Assembly: GCA_030828745.1 (NCBI GenBank)
Contig: JAURBX010000005.1
Span: 1-32,991, forward strand
Direction of reading: 5' to 3'
Source of the DNA: Flavobacteriaceae bacterium
Lineage (GTDB): Bacteria; Bacteroidota; Bacteroidia; Flavobacteriales; Flavobacteriaceae
DNA: 32,991 bases
Positions 9,573-20,017 of this stretch are shown in pieces. The position numbers and the translations under genes are program-made. The notes under the pieces were generated by a model. It made no database searches and had not been told where the DNA came from. It saw only the letters and a program-made list of their open reading frames with translations. Within the stretch, counting starts at the first letter, position 1, and the number at the start of each line of letters is the position of its first letter.

Positions 9573-10055
9573 ATGTCAAAATTTAAAAAGAAAAAAGGAG
9601 GAGAATCACCTGCAATTAATACTGCATCGCTCCCTGATATTGTTTTTATGTTATTGTTCTTTTTTATGGTTGCTACTGTGATGCGTGACAGTACTTTGTT
9701 GATTGTCAACAAATTACCTTCGGCTGATCAAATTGAAAAACTTGATAAGAAAGATCGTGTAATGTATATTTATGCAGGAAAACCTTCCAGTCGATATGTC
9801 GATAAATATGGATCTACTGCGAGAATACAGTTAAATGATAAATTTGCCACGGTCAGTGAGGTAGGCGCCTTTATTTTAGCAGAACGTGCTTCAAAGCGTC
9901 AGGAACTTCAAAATGTTTTAACAACGGCTTTGAAAGTAGACAGTGAAACTAAAATGGGTCTCATTCAAGATATCAAACAAGAGTTGCGAAAAGTAAGTGC
10001 TTTGAAAATCAACTATACTACACGTGTAGGAGATTATACTCAAAACATAAATTAA
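9573..10055 (+). CDS. exbD: ExbD/TolR-type biopolymer transport protein (second copy)
   Basis: SPAINTASLPDIVFMLLFFFMVATVMRD is the ExbD TM helix with conserved Asp. Confidence 0.92.
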   Translation: MSKFKKKKGGESPAINTASLPDIVFMLLFFFMVATVMRDSTLLIVNKLPSADQIEKLDKKDRVMYIYAGKPSSRYVDKYGSTARIQLNDKFATVSEVGAFILAERASKRQELQNVLTTALKVDSETKMGLIQDIKQELRKVSALKINYTTRVGDYTQNIN

Positions 10056-10078
10056 TATTCTTGTATTTATATTATTTA

Positions 10079-10107
10079 AAAGTGTCTTTTTGAGGCACTT
10101 TTTTTTT
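10079..10107 (+). terminator. Rho-independent terminator downstream of the second exbD
   Basis: AAAGTGTC-TTTTTGA-GGCACTTT stem-loop (one G-T wobble) followed by a T tract. Confidence 0.75.
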
Positions 10108-10120
10108 ACATTCACTTCAC

Positions 10121-10834
10121 GTGATCTTTAAATTTACATATCGCCTGATATTACTTTCTTTTCTAGTAGGATTTTTTTCTTATGCTCAGGATGCTTCATT
10201 GCTCAAAACAGAGACTGAAACAGATTCCTTAGCTTCTACTTTTTACAGGGAAGATCAAATCTATCTTGGGGTGTCTTTTGTAGCATTAGTTAGTGATCAA
10301 GACGCCCTTGATGCTAGAGGTCTTTCCAGTCACTTTCAATGGGGTGTTGTACGTGATTTTCCAATTGTTCCATCAGGAAAATTTGCTTTGGGTGTGGGAT
10401 TAGGAATGGGTTTTGAACGCTACAATACAAATCTCAATAGAATGCAAGATGTTCAAGGCAAAGGGTTTTATTCGTTTAATAATGATTCAACCTCCGCTCC
10501 TTTATTTTTTTCTATACAATCCTTAGAGTTACCCTTTAGTTTTCGATGGAGAAGTTCCTCTTCAACCGATTATGCTTTCTGGAGGATTTATGGAGGAATT
10601 GCTTTTCAATGGAATTATCGATTACGCGCAGAACAAAATGAGCTCTCTTTATCCGTTCGTGATGAGTTACAACATTTTGGAGCGACAACTCATTTAAGTT
10701 TTGGCTACAATACTTGGAATTTTTATCTAGCCTATCGATTAACGCCTTTTTTTGACAAAGACTCTCTTTCTTCCCAAATGCTTCCTTTGAAATTAGCTCC
10801 AATTAAAGTAGGCTTAATTTTTTATCTACTTTAA
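10121..10834 (+). CDS. PorT-like / outer-membrane beta-barrel family protein
   Basis: Signal peptide ILLSFLVGFFSYAQ, alternating beta-barrel-like strands (FALGVGLGMGFERYNTN, WRIYGGIAFQWNYRLRAE), terminal KVGLIFYLL. GTG start. Confidence 0.7.
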   Translation: MIFKFTYRLILLSFLVGFFSYAQDASLLKTETETDSLASTFYREDQIYLGVSFVALVSDQDALDARGLSSHFQWGVVRDFPIVPSGKFALGVGLGMGFERYNTNLNRMQDVQGKGFYSFNNDSTSAPLFFSIQSLELPFSFRWRSSSSTDYAFWRIYGGIAFQWNYRLRAEQNELSLSVRDELQHFGATTHLSFGYNTWNFYLAYRLTPFFDKDSLSSQMLPLKLAPIKVGLIFYLL

Positions 10835-12277
10835 CTATAATTCTTTACGCATTCTAGCAACAGGGATTTCGAGTTGTTCTCTATATTTTGCAACTGTTCT
10901 TCGTGCGACGATATATCCTTTTTCTTTCAGAGCCTTTGAAAGCGTGTCGTCTGTTAACGGTTTTTTCTTATTCTCTTCAGCAATCAGTTGCTCTAGTATA
11001 TTTTTAATTTCGATGGAAGAGACATCATCGCCTTCTTCGTTTTTTAAGCCTTCAGAAAAGAATGTCTTGAGTAATTTAACTCCATATGGGGTCTCCATGT
11101 ATTTACTATTTGCAACGCGCGAAACAGTTGAAATATCCATTTGAATTTTATCAGCAATATCTTTTAAAATCATTGGTTTCAGCTTTCGTTCGTCTCCTGA
11201 AAGAAAGTATTCCTGCTGATGATCAATAATGGCCCTGATGGTTAGGTATAAGGTTTGGTGACGTTGCTGGATGGCATCGATAAACCATTTTGCAGCATCA
11301 AGTTTTTGTTTAATAAAAAGTACAGCCTCTTGTTGAGATTTCGACTTTGTGGTGCTTTCTTGATAGCCCGTAAGCATTTCTTTATAGGCATTAGAAACTT
11401 TTAATTGGGGTGCATTTCGCCGATTTAAAGTCACTTCAATTTTTCCTTCTTCGAGGGTCAAAATAAAATCAGGTACCACATGCGTGTTTTGTACAGTATT
11501 TGAAAGCGCACCCCCGGGTTTTGGGTTTAAATGGCTAATGAGTTCTAACGCAGTTTTCAATTCTTCTTTTGTAATGCCAATGCGTTCTTGAAGCTTGCTA
11601 TAATGTTTGTGTGAAAAATGATCAAATTCATCATTAATAATACTCAAGGCATGCTCAACTTCTGGCCGATCTTTTTTCTTTTTTGAAAGCTGAATGGAAA
11701 GGCATTCTTGTAATGATCTGGATCCTACTCCTGGAGGGTCTAAAGTCTGAACGGATCGAAGAATTTTTTCTACAGTATTTTTTTCTACCATGATATTTTG
11801 AGTGAAAGCCAAATCATCAATTAATTCATCCAATGTTCTTCTGATATACCCACTTTCATCAATGCTTCCAATAAGAAATTCTGCAATTGGCATTTCCTCT
11901 TCGTTGAGAATTAGATTTCCCATTTGTTGATGTAAATATTGGTGAAAACTAATCCCACCACTTAGGGGGATTGTTTTGTCTTCATCATCACTACTGTAGT
12001 TATTAGCATAAAGTCGGTATGCAGGTATTTCATCGTCGCTCAAATACTGATCTACATTAATTTCGTCGGCTTCAATTTTTGTATTTCCTTCAAAATCATC
12101 TTCATGATTTTCGGATACAGTTTCTTCTTTGCCCGTCTCCAAAGCAGGGTTTTCTCCCATCTCTGCTTCAATCTTTTGTTCGAGATCGAGCGTAGAAAGT
12201 TGAATCAACTTCATTAACTGAATCTGTTGAGGAGAGAGTTTTTGAGAAAGCTTTATTTGGAGCTGTTGCTTTAGCAT
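10835..12277 (-). CDS. rpoN: RNA polymerase sigma-54 factor
   Basis: LKQQLQIKLSQKLSPQQIQLMKLIQL region I, LDPPGVGSRSLQECLSIQL, DISTVSRVANSKYMETPYGVKLLKTFFSEG, and RpoN box ARRTVAKYREQL. Confidence 0.97.
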   Translation of the reverse strand: MLKQQLQIKLSQKLSPQQIQLMKLIQLSTLDLEQKIEAEMGENPALETGKEETVSENHEDDFEGNTKIEADEINVDQYLSDDEIPAYRLYANNYSSDDEDKTIPLSGGISFHQYLHQQMGNLILNEEEMPIAEFLIGSIDESGYIRRTLDELIDDLAFTQNIMVEKNTVEKILRSVQTLDPPGVGSRSLQECLSIQLSKKKKDRPEVEHALSIINDEFDHFSHKHYSKLQERIGITKEELKTALELISHLNPKPGGALSNTVQNTHVVPDFILTLEEGKIEVTLNRRNAPQLKVSNAYKEMLTGYQESTTKSKSQQEAVLFIKQKLDAAKWFIDAIQQRHQTLYLTIRAIIDHQQEYFLSGDERKLKPMILKDIADKIQMDISTVSRVANSKYMETPYGVKLLKTFFSEGLKNEEGDDVSSIEIKNILEQLIAEENKKKPLTDDTLSKALKEKGYIVARRTVAKYREQLEIPVARMRKEL

Positions 12278-12296
12278 AAATTAATGATTCAATAGA

Positions 12297-12304
12297 CAAA
12301 TATA
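12297..12304 (-). promoter_or_regulatory. Putative -7 element (TATATTTG on minus) for rpoN
   Basis: TAnnTTTG match 19 nt upstream of the rpoN start; -33 element not evident. Confidence 0.4.
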
Positions 12305-12323
12305 AAACTTTACAGCTTACTGT

Positions 12324-13757
12324 TTAGAATGAAGCATTTTGAGGTGTTCTGGGAAAAGGAATTACGTCTCGTATATTATTCATCCCAGTGGTAAACTGAA
12401 CTAAACGCTCAAAGCCGAGTCCAAAACCACTGTGAGGTACACTTCCAAAACGTCTGAGGTCTAAATACCACCATAGTTCTTCTTTGTCAATTCCCATTTC
12501 TTCAATTCTTTTTTCAAGAACGTCAAGACGTTCCTCTCTTTGAGAGCCCCCAACAATTTCTCCAATGCCTGGAAATAAAATATCCATCGCACGCACTGTC
12601 TTTTCATCATCATTTCTTCGCATGTAGAAAGCTTTGATATTCGCAGGGTAATCAAATAAAATCACGGGACAGTTGAAATGTTTTTCCACTAAAAACCGTT
12701 CGTGTTCACTCTGAAGGTCTACTCCCCATTCTGTAATTGGGAATTGGAATTTCTTCTTTTTATTGGGTTTGGAGTTTCTTAAAATCTCATATGCTTCAGT
12801 GTAACTGACACGTTTAAAGTCATTTTCAACTACAAATTTTATTTTTTCTAATAAACCCATTGGGCTTCTTTGGAGTTGGGGTTTACTTTTTTCTTCATTA
12901 TTAAAACGCTCATCTAGGAAAAGCAAATCTTTCTCACAACTAGTTAATACTTTTTTAAGTACTGAAGTAATGAACTTTTCAGCCAGATTTATATTATCAT
13001 TTAAATCATAAAAGGCCATTTCGGGTTCGATCATCCAAAACTCTGCTAAATGCCGGGTGGTATTAGAGTTTTCTGCACGGAAAGTAGGGCCAAAAGTATA
13101 TACATCTCCTAATCCAAGCGCATAGGCTTCTGCCTCTAACTGCCCTGAAACTGTCAGATTAGTTTCCTTTCCAAAAAAATCACTTTTATAATCTAAATCT
13201 CCTGTTTCTGTTAGGGGTGGGTTTTTGGGGTCTAAGGTTGAAACGTGAAACATTTCACCTGCCCCCTCGGCATCACTCCCTGTGATGATGGGTGTATTAA
13301 CGTAAAAGAATCCTTCTTCTTGAAAAAATTCATGAACCGCAAAAGCCAGTGCAGATCGTACTCGCATGACTGAAGAGAAAGTAGCCGTTCGCACTCTTAA
13401 ATGTGCTTTCTCTCTCAAAAACTCAAGACTGTGTTTTTTGGGTTGAATGGGATATTTTTCTGGGTCTGATGCCCCTAAAAGAGTGATTTTCTCAACTTGA
13501 AGTTCAACTTTTTGTCCGCCCCCTTGACTCTCTACTAAATTTCCCTCTAGGTGAAGTGAAGCACCGGTGGTGATTTGTTTTAATAAGGATTCATTTAAAG
13601 CTTCAAAATCAACAACACACTGGAGATTGTCTAGGGTAGAACCATCGTTTAAGGCGACGAATCGATTGGCTCTAAAGGTTCTTACCCAACCTTGAACCGC
13701 ACAGGGTGTGTTTGTAGCCCCCGTTTGTAAAACTTTTTTGATTTTTACTGCTTTCAT
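12324..13757 (-). CDS. asnS: Asparaginyl-tRNA synthetase
   Basis: [22 protein letters not shown]-fold, [76 protein letters not shown]. Confidence 0.98.
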   Translation of the reverse strand: MKAVKIKKVLQTGATNTPCAVQGWVRTFRANRFVALNDGSTLDNLQCVVDFEALNESLLKQITTGASLHLEGNLVESQGGGQKVELQVEKITLLGASDPEKYPIQPKKHSLEFLREKAHLRVRTATFSSVMRVRSALAFAVHEFFQEEGFFYVNTPIITGSDAEGAGEMFHVSTLDPKNPPLTETGDLDYKSDFFGKETNLTVSGQLEAEAYALGLGDVYTFGPTFRAENSNTTRHLAEFWMIEPEMAFYDLNDNINLAEKFITSVLKKVLTSCEKDLLFLDERFNNEEKSKPQLQRSPMGLLEKIKFVVENDFKRVSYTEAYEILRNSKPNKKKKFQFPITEWGVDLQSEHERFLVEKHFNCPVILFDYPANIKAFYMRRNDDEKTVRAMDILFPGIGEIVGGSQREERLDVLEKRIEEMGIDKEELWWYLDLRRFGSVPHSGFGLGFERLVQFTTGMNNIRDVIPFPRTPQNASF

Positions 13758-13776
13758 GAATTTGCTTTTGGCGTAG

Positions 13777-13784
13777 CAAAGATA
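13777..13784 (-). promoter_or_regulatory. Putative -7 element (TATCTTTG on minus) for asnS
   Basis: TAnnTTTG match 19 nt upstream of the asnS start. Confidence 0.4.
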
Positions 13785-13825
13785 AGTTTATTTCATAAAA
13801 ATTACACGGTGGAGAGGCACTTCCC

Positions 13826-16198
13826 TTATTGATCTAAAATCTCGATTTTTGGTTCTTTCAACACTTTATCATTACTGATCGTATCTTCTAATGAAATAAG
13901 CAAAGAAGGGAGAAGAATTAAATTGGCTAACATTGCCATTAATAGAGTTACTGCAACTAGTCCACCTAAGGCTTGAGTCCCTCCAAAGTTGGAGGATAAA
14001 AAGACAGAAAATCCAAAGAATAAAACGACAGATGTATAAAACATACTGATTCCCGTTTCTCTTAGTGCGGCAAAAACAGCTTGCTTAATCTTCCATTTAT
14101 TAGATATTAATTCCTGCCTGTATTTAGCTAAAAAGTGAATGGTATCGTCTACTGAAATTCCGAAGGCAATGCTGAAAACTAAAATAGTAGATGGTTTAAG
14201 CGGTATTCCTGCAAATCCCATTACCCCAGCAGTGATAATCAAGGGCAAAAGATTTGGAATCAATGAAATTAAGATCATTTTGAAAGATCGAAATAAATAA
14301 GCCATGAAAAATGCAATCAACAAGATGGCCAAGGACAAGGAAAGGATCAGATTGTTTATGAGGTATTTTGTTCCTTTAAGAAAGAGTAATGATTTCCCCG
14401 TTATGTTCACTCCGTAACGATCTTTGGGAAATATTTTTGTGATTGCTTTTTTTAGCTCCTCTTCAATAGTTTCCATGCGATCGGTATCAATGTCTTGCAT
14501 GAAAGTGGTAATTCTTCCAAACTGACCTGTACTATCAACATAACCATTCAGAAGCTGACTGTCTCCGTTGGCTTTACTCAAATAGGGGTAAATAAAACTA
14601 TTTTCTTGAGTAGTCGGAAGACTGTAGTAATTGGGATTGCCATTATAATAGGCTTGTTTGGCGAACTTTACTGCATTGACCACTGAGAGGGGTGGGGCAA
14701 GTTCCGGGTATTCTCCTATAACTTCTTGGAGTTCGTTCATTCGCTTCAATGTAGCGGGCTTTACAATTCCATTTTCACGTTTACTATCCAGCCAAATTTC
14801 TACGGGAACAATTCCATTAAAACTTTCATCAAAAAAATGGATGTCCTCGAAGAAGGGGGCACTTTTCGGCATATCTTCAATAATACTTCCTGAAATTTTA
14901 ATTTGATAAATTCCAATAATTCCAATGATTAAACCTAACAATGAAACAATGTAAACATTAATACGTTTTTTACGCACCTTGTCTTCCATCCACTTCACAA
15001 AATAGTCGATGGACTTGTTCTTTAAATGTTTTAAATGTTTCTTCTTGGGTAAGCTCATGAAGCTATAAACGATGGGAATGATTAAAAGAGAAAGCAGGAA
15101 AATAGAAACAATATTTATCGAAGCGACCACACCGAACTCTTTTAAAATTTTACTGTTGGTTAAAATAAAAGTAGCAAATCCAGAGGCTGTGGTCAGGTTG
15201 GTCATCAAGGTGGCATTCCCAATTTTTACAATAACACGCTGAAGTGATTTAGCTTGATTACTGTGTTTGGCAACCTCTTGTTGGTATTTGTTAATGAGAA
15301 AAATACAATTTGGAATTCCAATAACAATAATCAAAGGCGGTATTAAGGCTGTAAGTACGGTAATTTCATATCCCAACCAACCCAGAATTCCAAAAGCCCA
15401 CATGACTCCAACTGCAACTACAATGAGTGAAATAAAGGTAGCTCTAAACGACCTAAAAAATAGAAAGAAAATTAAGGAGGTAATGAGTGTGGCTCCTAAA
15501 ATAAAAAGTCCAATTTCATCAACAATGTTTTGGGCATTAAGTGTCCTAATGTAGGGCATTCCTGAGACACGTACATCCATTTGGGCATCCTCCTCAAAAG
15601 CCTCAATGAGTGGAATAAATGTTTTAAAAATGAAATCCTTTCGTGCAGCTGTATTAACGATATCGGGGTCCATGTAGATCAAGGTCCGAATGGTATTCGT
15701 TTCTGAATTGTAAATCAAATTATTATAGAAAGGGAGTTCTAAAAATAATTTTTGCTTGAATTTTAATAAACCGAGTGAATCTTTGGCTGCACTGAGCTTG
15801 ACCGTTTCAAGTTTAAAGCTTTCTGTTTGGGTGTCTTTGGTAAGCTCTTGTAAGTTGTCAATGGAGAGCACAAAGTTAATTTCTTTAAAGGCGGTAATGC
15901 TGTCATTGAGTTGTCGCCAGGCATTACGCTTTTTAGGTGAAAAAAAAGTGGCGTCCTCTACTGCGATGACAATTACATTTCCTTCCTCACCGAATGTATT
16001 TACAAAAGATTGGTAGAGAATATTTTCAGGATGATCGTCGGGTAATAGGTTAGCTTCAGTAAAAGTAAATTGCATATACTTCCACTGTGAGGCCCAAAAT
16101 CCAGTAAGCGCAATAATAGTAGCAAGAATGAGTATTCTATTTCTTAGAATAAGTCGTGCCACTAGGCCCCATATATTGGATTGGTTTTTCTTTTTCAT
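13826..16198 (-). CDS. RND/MMPL-family transporter (predicted exporter)
   Basis: 790 aa, two TM blocks, FGISVDDTIHFLAKYRQEL RND helix-4-type motif, large extracytoplasmic loops. Confidence 0.9.
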   Translation of the reverse strand: MKKKNQSNIWGLVARLILRNRILILATIIALTGFWASQWKYMQFTFTEANLLPDDHPENILYQSFVNTFGEEGNVIVIAVEDATFFSPKKRNAWRQLNDSITAFKEINFVLSIDNLQELTKDTQTESFKLETVKLSAAKDSLGLLKFKQKLFLELPFYNNLIYNSETNTIRTLIYMDPDIVNTAARKDFIFKTFIPLIEAFEEDAQMDVRVSGMPYIRTLNAQNIVDEIGLFILGATLITSLIFFLFFRSFRATFISLIVVAVGVMWAFGILGWLGYEITVLTALIPPLIIVIGIPNCIFLINKYQQEVAKHSNQAKSLQRVIVKIGNATLMTNLTTASGFATFILTNSKILKEFGVVASINIVSIFLLSLLIIPIVYSFMSLPKKKHLKHLKNKSIDYFVKWMEDKVRKKRINVYIVSLLGLIIGIIGIYQIKISGSIIEDMPKSAPFFEDIHFFDESFNGIVPVEIWLDSKRENGIVKPATLKRMNELQEVIGEYPELAPPLSVVNAVKFAKQAYYNGNPNYYSLPTTQENSFIYPYLSKANGDSQLLNGYVDSTGQFGRITTFMQDIDTDRMETIEEELKKAITKIFPKDRYGVNITGKSLLFLKGTKYLINNLILSLSLAILLIAFFMAYLFRSFKMILISLIPNLLPLIITAGVMGFAGIPLKPSTILVFSIAFGISVDDTIHFLAKYRQELISNKWKIKQAVFAALRETGISMFYTSVVLFFGFSVFLSSNFGGTQALGGLVAVTLLMAMLANLILLPSLLISLEDTISNDKVLKEPKIEILDQ

Positions 16199-16231
16199 GA
16201 AGCTCGATCGGCAACCGGTTTATAGCGGGTG

Positions 16232-16783
16232 TTAGACTGTTAAAATTTCTTTCTCTTTGATTCTAAAAATCTCATCTGCTTTTGCATTATAGCTATCGGT
16301 TAGTTCTTGAACATCTATTTCATAATTTTTTTGAATGTCCTCAGAAGCCTCTGATTTTTTAATATCATCATTTGCTTCTTTTCGTGCGGCTCGAATTCCG
16401 ATTTTAGCATTTTCAGTTTCTGATTTTGCCAATTTGGCTAAGTCTTTACGGCGTTCTTCAGTCAGTGGAGGAATATTAATGATAATAGATTCCCCATTAT
16501 TCATCGGATTGAAACCTAAATTAGCAATGAGAATTGCTTTCTCTAATTCTTGAAGCATTCCTTTTTCCCAGGGCTGAACAGTTAGTGTTCTTCCGTCGGG
16601 GGTATTGATGTTTGCCACCTGGCTTATGGGTGTCATTGTTCCATAGTAATCAACTTTCACGCTAGAAAGCATGATGGGGTTGGCTTTTCCAGCTCTCAAA
16701 TTGAGCATTTCTTTTTCTAAATGCGCCAGCGCTTGATCCATACTCTCTTTTGCTGCATCGACAATAAAATCCATTTCTTCCAT
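16232..16783 (-). CDS. frr: Ribosome recycling factor
   Basis: HLEKEMLNLRAGKANPIMLSSVKVDYYGTMTPISQVANINTPDGRTLTVQPWEK, PPLTEERRKDLAKLAK. Confidence 0.98.
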   Translation of the reverse strand: MEEMDFIVDAAKESMDQALAHLEKEMLNLRAGKANPIMLSSVKVDYYGTMTPISQVANINTPDGRTLTVQPWEKGMLQELEKAILIANLGFNPMNNGESIIINIPPLTEERRKDLAKLAKSETENAKIGIRAARKEANDDIKKSEASEDIQKNYEIDVQELTDSYNAKADEIFRIKEKEILTV

Positions 16784-16795
16784 AGCTACTTTATT

Positions 16796-17503
16796 TTATA
16801 AATCTACTCGAGTTCCTATGTTTTTTCCTTTTACTACATTCATTAAATTTCCTGGAGTATTCATGTCAAAAACTATAATAGGCAATTTATTTTCTTGACT
16901 TAGAGTGAAGGCAGTAGTATCCATTACTTTGAGGCCCTTTTTTAATACCTCATCAAAGGAGATAGATTCAAATTTGACGGCTTCTTTATTTTTCTCAGGG
17001 TCTTCATTGTAAATACCATCTACACGTGTTCCTTTTAGGATAACCTCTGCATTTATCTCGATTGCTCTTAGCACAGCTGCTGAATCTGTTGTGAAATAGG
17101 GATTTCCAGTACCTGAACCAAAAATGACAACTCGACCTTTTTCGAGATGGCGAGTGGCTTTTCTTTTAATAAAAGGTTCTGCAATGGCTTCTATTTTAAT
17201 CGCTGTTTGAAGTCTTGTCGGGACATCATTGTTTTCTAGAGCGCTCTGTAGTGCAAGACCATTAATAACGGTAGCAAGCATTCCCATGTAATCTGCCTGT
17301 ACACGATCCATCCCTTTACTTGCACCTGATACTCCTCTAAAAATATTTCCACCACCAATGACAATTGCGATTTCGATACCTAAATCAAAAACCTTTTTTA
17401 TTTCTTTGGCGTAACTATCAATTCGGACTGGATCAATTCCATGCGTGAGGTCGCCCATTAAGGCTTCTCCGCTCAATTTTAAAAGTATTCTTTGGTATTT
17501 CAT
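16796..17503 (-). CDS. pyrH: UMP kinase
   Basis: [69 protein letters not shown]. Confidence 0.98.
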   Translation of the reverse strand: MKYQRILLKLSGEALMGDLTHGIDPVRIDSYAKEIKKVFDLGIEIAIVIGGGNIFRGVSGASKGMDRVQADYMGMLATVINGLALQSALENNDVPTRLQTAIKIEAIAEPFIKRKATRHLEKGRVVIFGSGTGNPYFTTDSAAVLRAIEINAEVILKGTRVDGIYNEDPEKNKEAVKFESISFDEVLKKGLKVMDTTAFTLSQENKLPIIVFDMNTPGNLMNVVKGKNIGTRVDL

Positions 17504-17520
17504 GTAGATGAATGTGTTAA

Positions 17521-17528
17521 CAAATATA
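17521..17528 (-). promoter_or_regulatory. Putative -7 element (TATATTTG on minus) for pyrH-frr
   Basis: TAnnTTTG match 17 nt upstream of the pyrH start. Confidence 0.4.
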
Positions 17529-17599
17529 AAAATTAAAGAAGAATTTTCTTGAGTTAATGACCAACAATCTATAGTGTTAAACCTTTTACTTATTCTTGT

Positions 17600-18469
17600 T
17601 TAGTTCAAAACTGCTTTTAAACTCAAGTCAATAGGTTTTGCACTGTAGGTTAAAGCTCCCATTGAGATGAAATTTACCCCTGTTTCGGCCATTTCAATCA
17701 AATTATTTTCCGTTATGTTTCCAGAGGCTTCTGTGGGTACTTTATTGTTGATCAATTCAAGAGCAGTAACAAGTTCTCTGGCGTTGAAGTTGTCTAGTAA
17801 AATTCTACTTACCCAGGGAAAGGGTAGGACTGCCTTGATTTCATCCAGATTTCTTGCCTCAACAACCACCTCTAAAGGCTGGGGTAGTGACTTCAGGTAG
17901 TATTCTGTCTTTTGAAGCGCTTGGGTCATCCCACCGCAAAAATCAACATGATTGTCCTTGATCATTAAGGCGTCAAATAATCCCATTCGGTGATTGGTCC
18001 CACCTCCAATTTGAACGGCCCATTTTTCGGGATATCTAAAATTAGGGGTGGTTTTTCTGGTATCCAAAAGTTGGCAATTTGTATGCTTTATTTTTTGAGA
18101 TAATTTATGGGTGAGTGAAGCGATACCACTCATGCGTTGCATAGAATTTAGCACCAAACGCTCCGTCGCTAAAATAGACTGGGTATTTCCTTCAACTTTA
18201 AAGGCAATAGCTCCTTTTTTTACTTTAGCCCCTTCTTTTATGAGGGGGTTAAAAATTAAATTAGGATCGTAGCGATGAAAAAGAACTTCTGCAAGCCCCA
18301 TCCCTGCAAGTATTCCCTCTTCTTTGACTAACAATTTAGCCGAACTTGTTGCAGTTTCAGTAATACAGGACTGGCCACTATGGTCTCCGGAACCAATATC
18401 TTCCTTTAGCGCTTCATCTATGAAGTGATTTAATTCGCTTTTATAATGTTGAAAAAAATGACTAGGCAT
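17600..18469 (-). CDS. nadC: Nicotinate-nucleotide pyrophosphorylase (carboxylating)
   Basis: EDIGSGDHS, ERLVLNSMQRMSGIAS, LDTRKTTPNFRYPEKWAVQIGGGTNHRMGLFDALMIKDNH. Confidence 0.97.
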   Translation of the reverse strand: MPSHFFQHYKSELNHFIDEALKEDIGSGDHSGQSCITETATSSAKLLVKEEGILAGMGLAEVLFHRYDPNLIFNPLIKEGAKVKKGAIAFKVEGNTQSILATERLVLNSMQRMSGIASLTHKLSQKIKHTNCQLLDTRKTTPNFRYPEKWAVQIGGGTNHRMGLFDALMIKDNHVDFCGGMTQALQKTEYYLKSLPQPLEVVVEARNLDEIKAVLPFPWVSRILLDNFNARELVTALELINNKVPTEASGNITENNLIEMAETGVNFISMGALTYSAKPIDLSLKAVLN

Positions 18470-20015
18470 AATCTTGATTGTAAAAAACTCCTTTGTTTTC
18501 TGTGATGGATTGCGCTTGTTGGATGATCAAATGAGCAATACTTACCATATTTCTTAATTCACACAAGCCATGGGTCAGTTTGTGTTGATTGTATATTTCT
18601 TGCACTTTATTATAGATTTCAAACATTTCTAAGTCAGCTTTTTGAAGTCCTTCTGTTGTTTTGAAAATCCCAACATGATTGGTCATTACTTCTTGTAGTT
18701 TGTGACGTAAATGACGAATTTCTTTTATCTCAACTGAGTTAGAATAGGTGTCTCCTTTCCACTCCGGGAGTGTTTCATAAAAAGAGGGGTCTGGCAATTC
18801 CATCTTTAAGGCATCAAGAACATCAAGAGCTGCACGATGAGAAAAAACTAAGGCTTCGAGCAAGGAATTGGACGCAAGTCGATTGGCTCCGTGTAGTCCT
18901 GTAGAGCTGCATTCTCCAATAGAGTAAAGACCTTTTAGTTTGGATTCACTTTTACTGTTAACTTGGATGCCTCCACAAAAGTAATGGGCAGCAGGAACGA
19001 CTGGGATCATGTCTTGAGGTAGATGTATTTCTAATGATGAACAAGTTTCATAGATCTTAGGGAAGCGTTTTTTCCAGGTTTCAGTCGTCAAATAAGAACA
19101 GTCAAGGGAAACAAATTTTTCTTCTTGTTTTTGAATCTCTTTTTGAATGGCACGGGCTACAATATCTCTTGGGGCAAGTTCTTTTCTAGAATCGTATTGA
19201 TCCATAAAGCACTCACCCAAACTATTTTTGAGTTTGGCTCCTGCTCCTCGAACCGCTTCGGTAATCAAAAAGGTATTTCCATTCACTTTATGGTATAAGG
19301 CCGTGGGGTGAAATTGAACGAAGGGCAACTTGTCCATGTGAACTTTTGCTCTGTAAGCAGCACCAAGTCCGTCGCCTGTTGCTAGAGCTGGATTTGTGCT
19401 GTGTGCGTATAGACTCCCTGCACCTCCAGTACAGAGTGCCGTAATTTTAGCGCTTATTTTAAGAATGCTTTCTTCCTCTCTAGAAATGACATAAGCGCCA
19501 TAACAGCGATGGTGTTTTTGGGTACTGTGGTGATCTGTAATTAAATCAACTAAGGTGTGATTTTCTAAAATTTTAATATTGGGAAAGGACTTAATCTTAT
19601 TCACCAAAGCTTGTTGAATGTGAAGCCCTGTGTGGTCTTTATAGTGGACTACTCTTTTTTCCGAATGCCCCCCTTCTTTCACTAAATGAAGATTTTCTTG
19701 TTGGGTGTCAAATTGAGTTCCCCAATTCATCAACTCCTTGAGCCGATCTTTACCTTCCTCTACTACAAATTTCACAACTTCAGGATTGCAGGCACCATCC
19801 CCAGCAATCAAGGTGTCTTGTATATGTTTTTCAAAAGAATCTTTTTCGAAATCGGAGACTACCGCAATCCCACCTTGAGCATATTTTGTATTTCCCTCAC
19901 TAACTTGATCTTTGGAAATTAAGACCATAGAAATTTCAGGATCATTCATTGCTAATTTAATGGCAAAAGAAAGTCCAGAAATTCCAGTCCCAATAATTAA
20001 TAAATCTGTAAACAT
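18462..20015 (-). CDS. nadB: L-aspartate oxidase
   Basis: LLIIGTGISGLSFAIKLA, NTKYAQGGIAVV, KEGGHSEKRVVHYKDHTGLHIQQAL, PAAHYFCGGIQV, GECSSTGLHGANRLASNSLLEALVFSHRAA. Confidence 0.97.
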   Translation of the reverse strand: MFTDLLIIGTGISGLSFAIKLAMNDPEISMVLISKDQVSEGNTKYAQGGIAVVSDFEKDSFEKHIQDTLIAGDGACNPEVVKFVVEEGKDRLKELMNWGTQFDTQQENLHLVKEGGHSEKRVVHYKDHTGLHIQQALVNKIKSFPNIKILENHTLVDLITDHHSTQKHHRCYGAYVISREEESILKISAKITALCTGGAGSLYAHSTNPALATGDGLGAAYRAKVHMDKLPFVQFHPTALYHKVNGNTFLITEAVRGAGAKLKNSLGECFMDQYDSRKELAPRDIVARAIQKEIQKQEEKFVSLDCSYLTTETWKKRFPKIYETCSSLEIHLPQDMIPVVPAAHYFCGGIQVNSKSESKLKGLYSIGECSSTGLHGANRLASNSLLEALVFSHRAALDVLDALKMELPDPSFYETLPEWKGDTYSNSVEIKEIRHLRHKLQEVMTNHVGIFKTTEGLQKADLEMFEIYNKVQEIYNQHKLTHGLCELRNMVSIAHLIIQQAQSITENKGVFYNQDYA

Positions 20016-20017
20016 TA

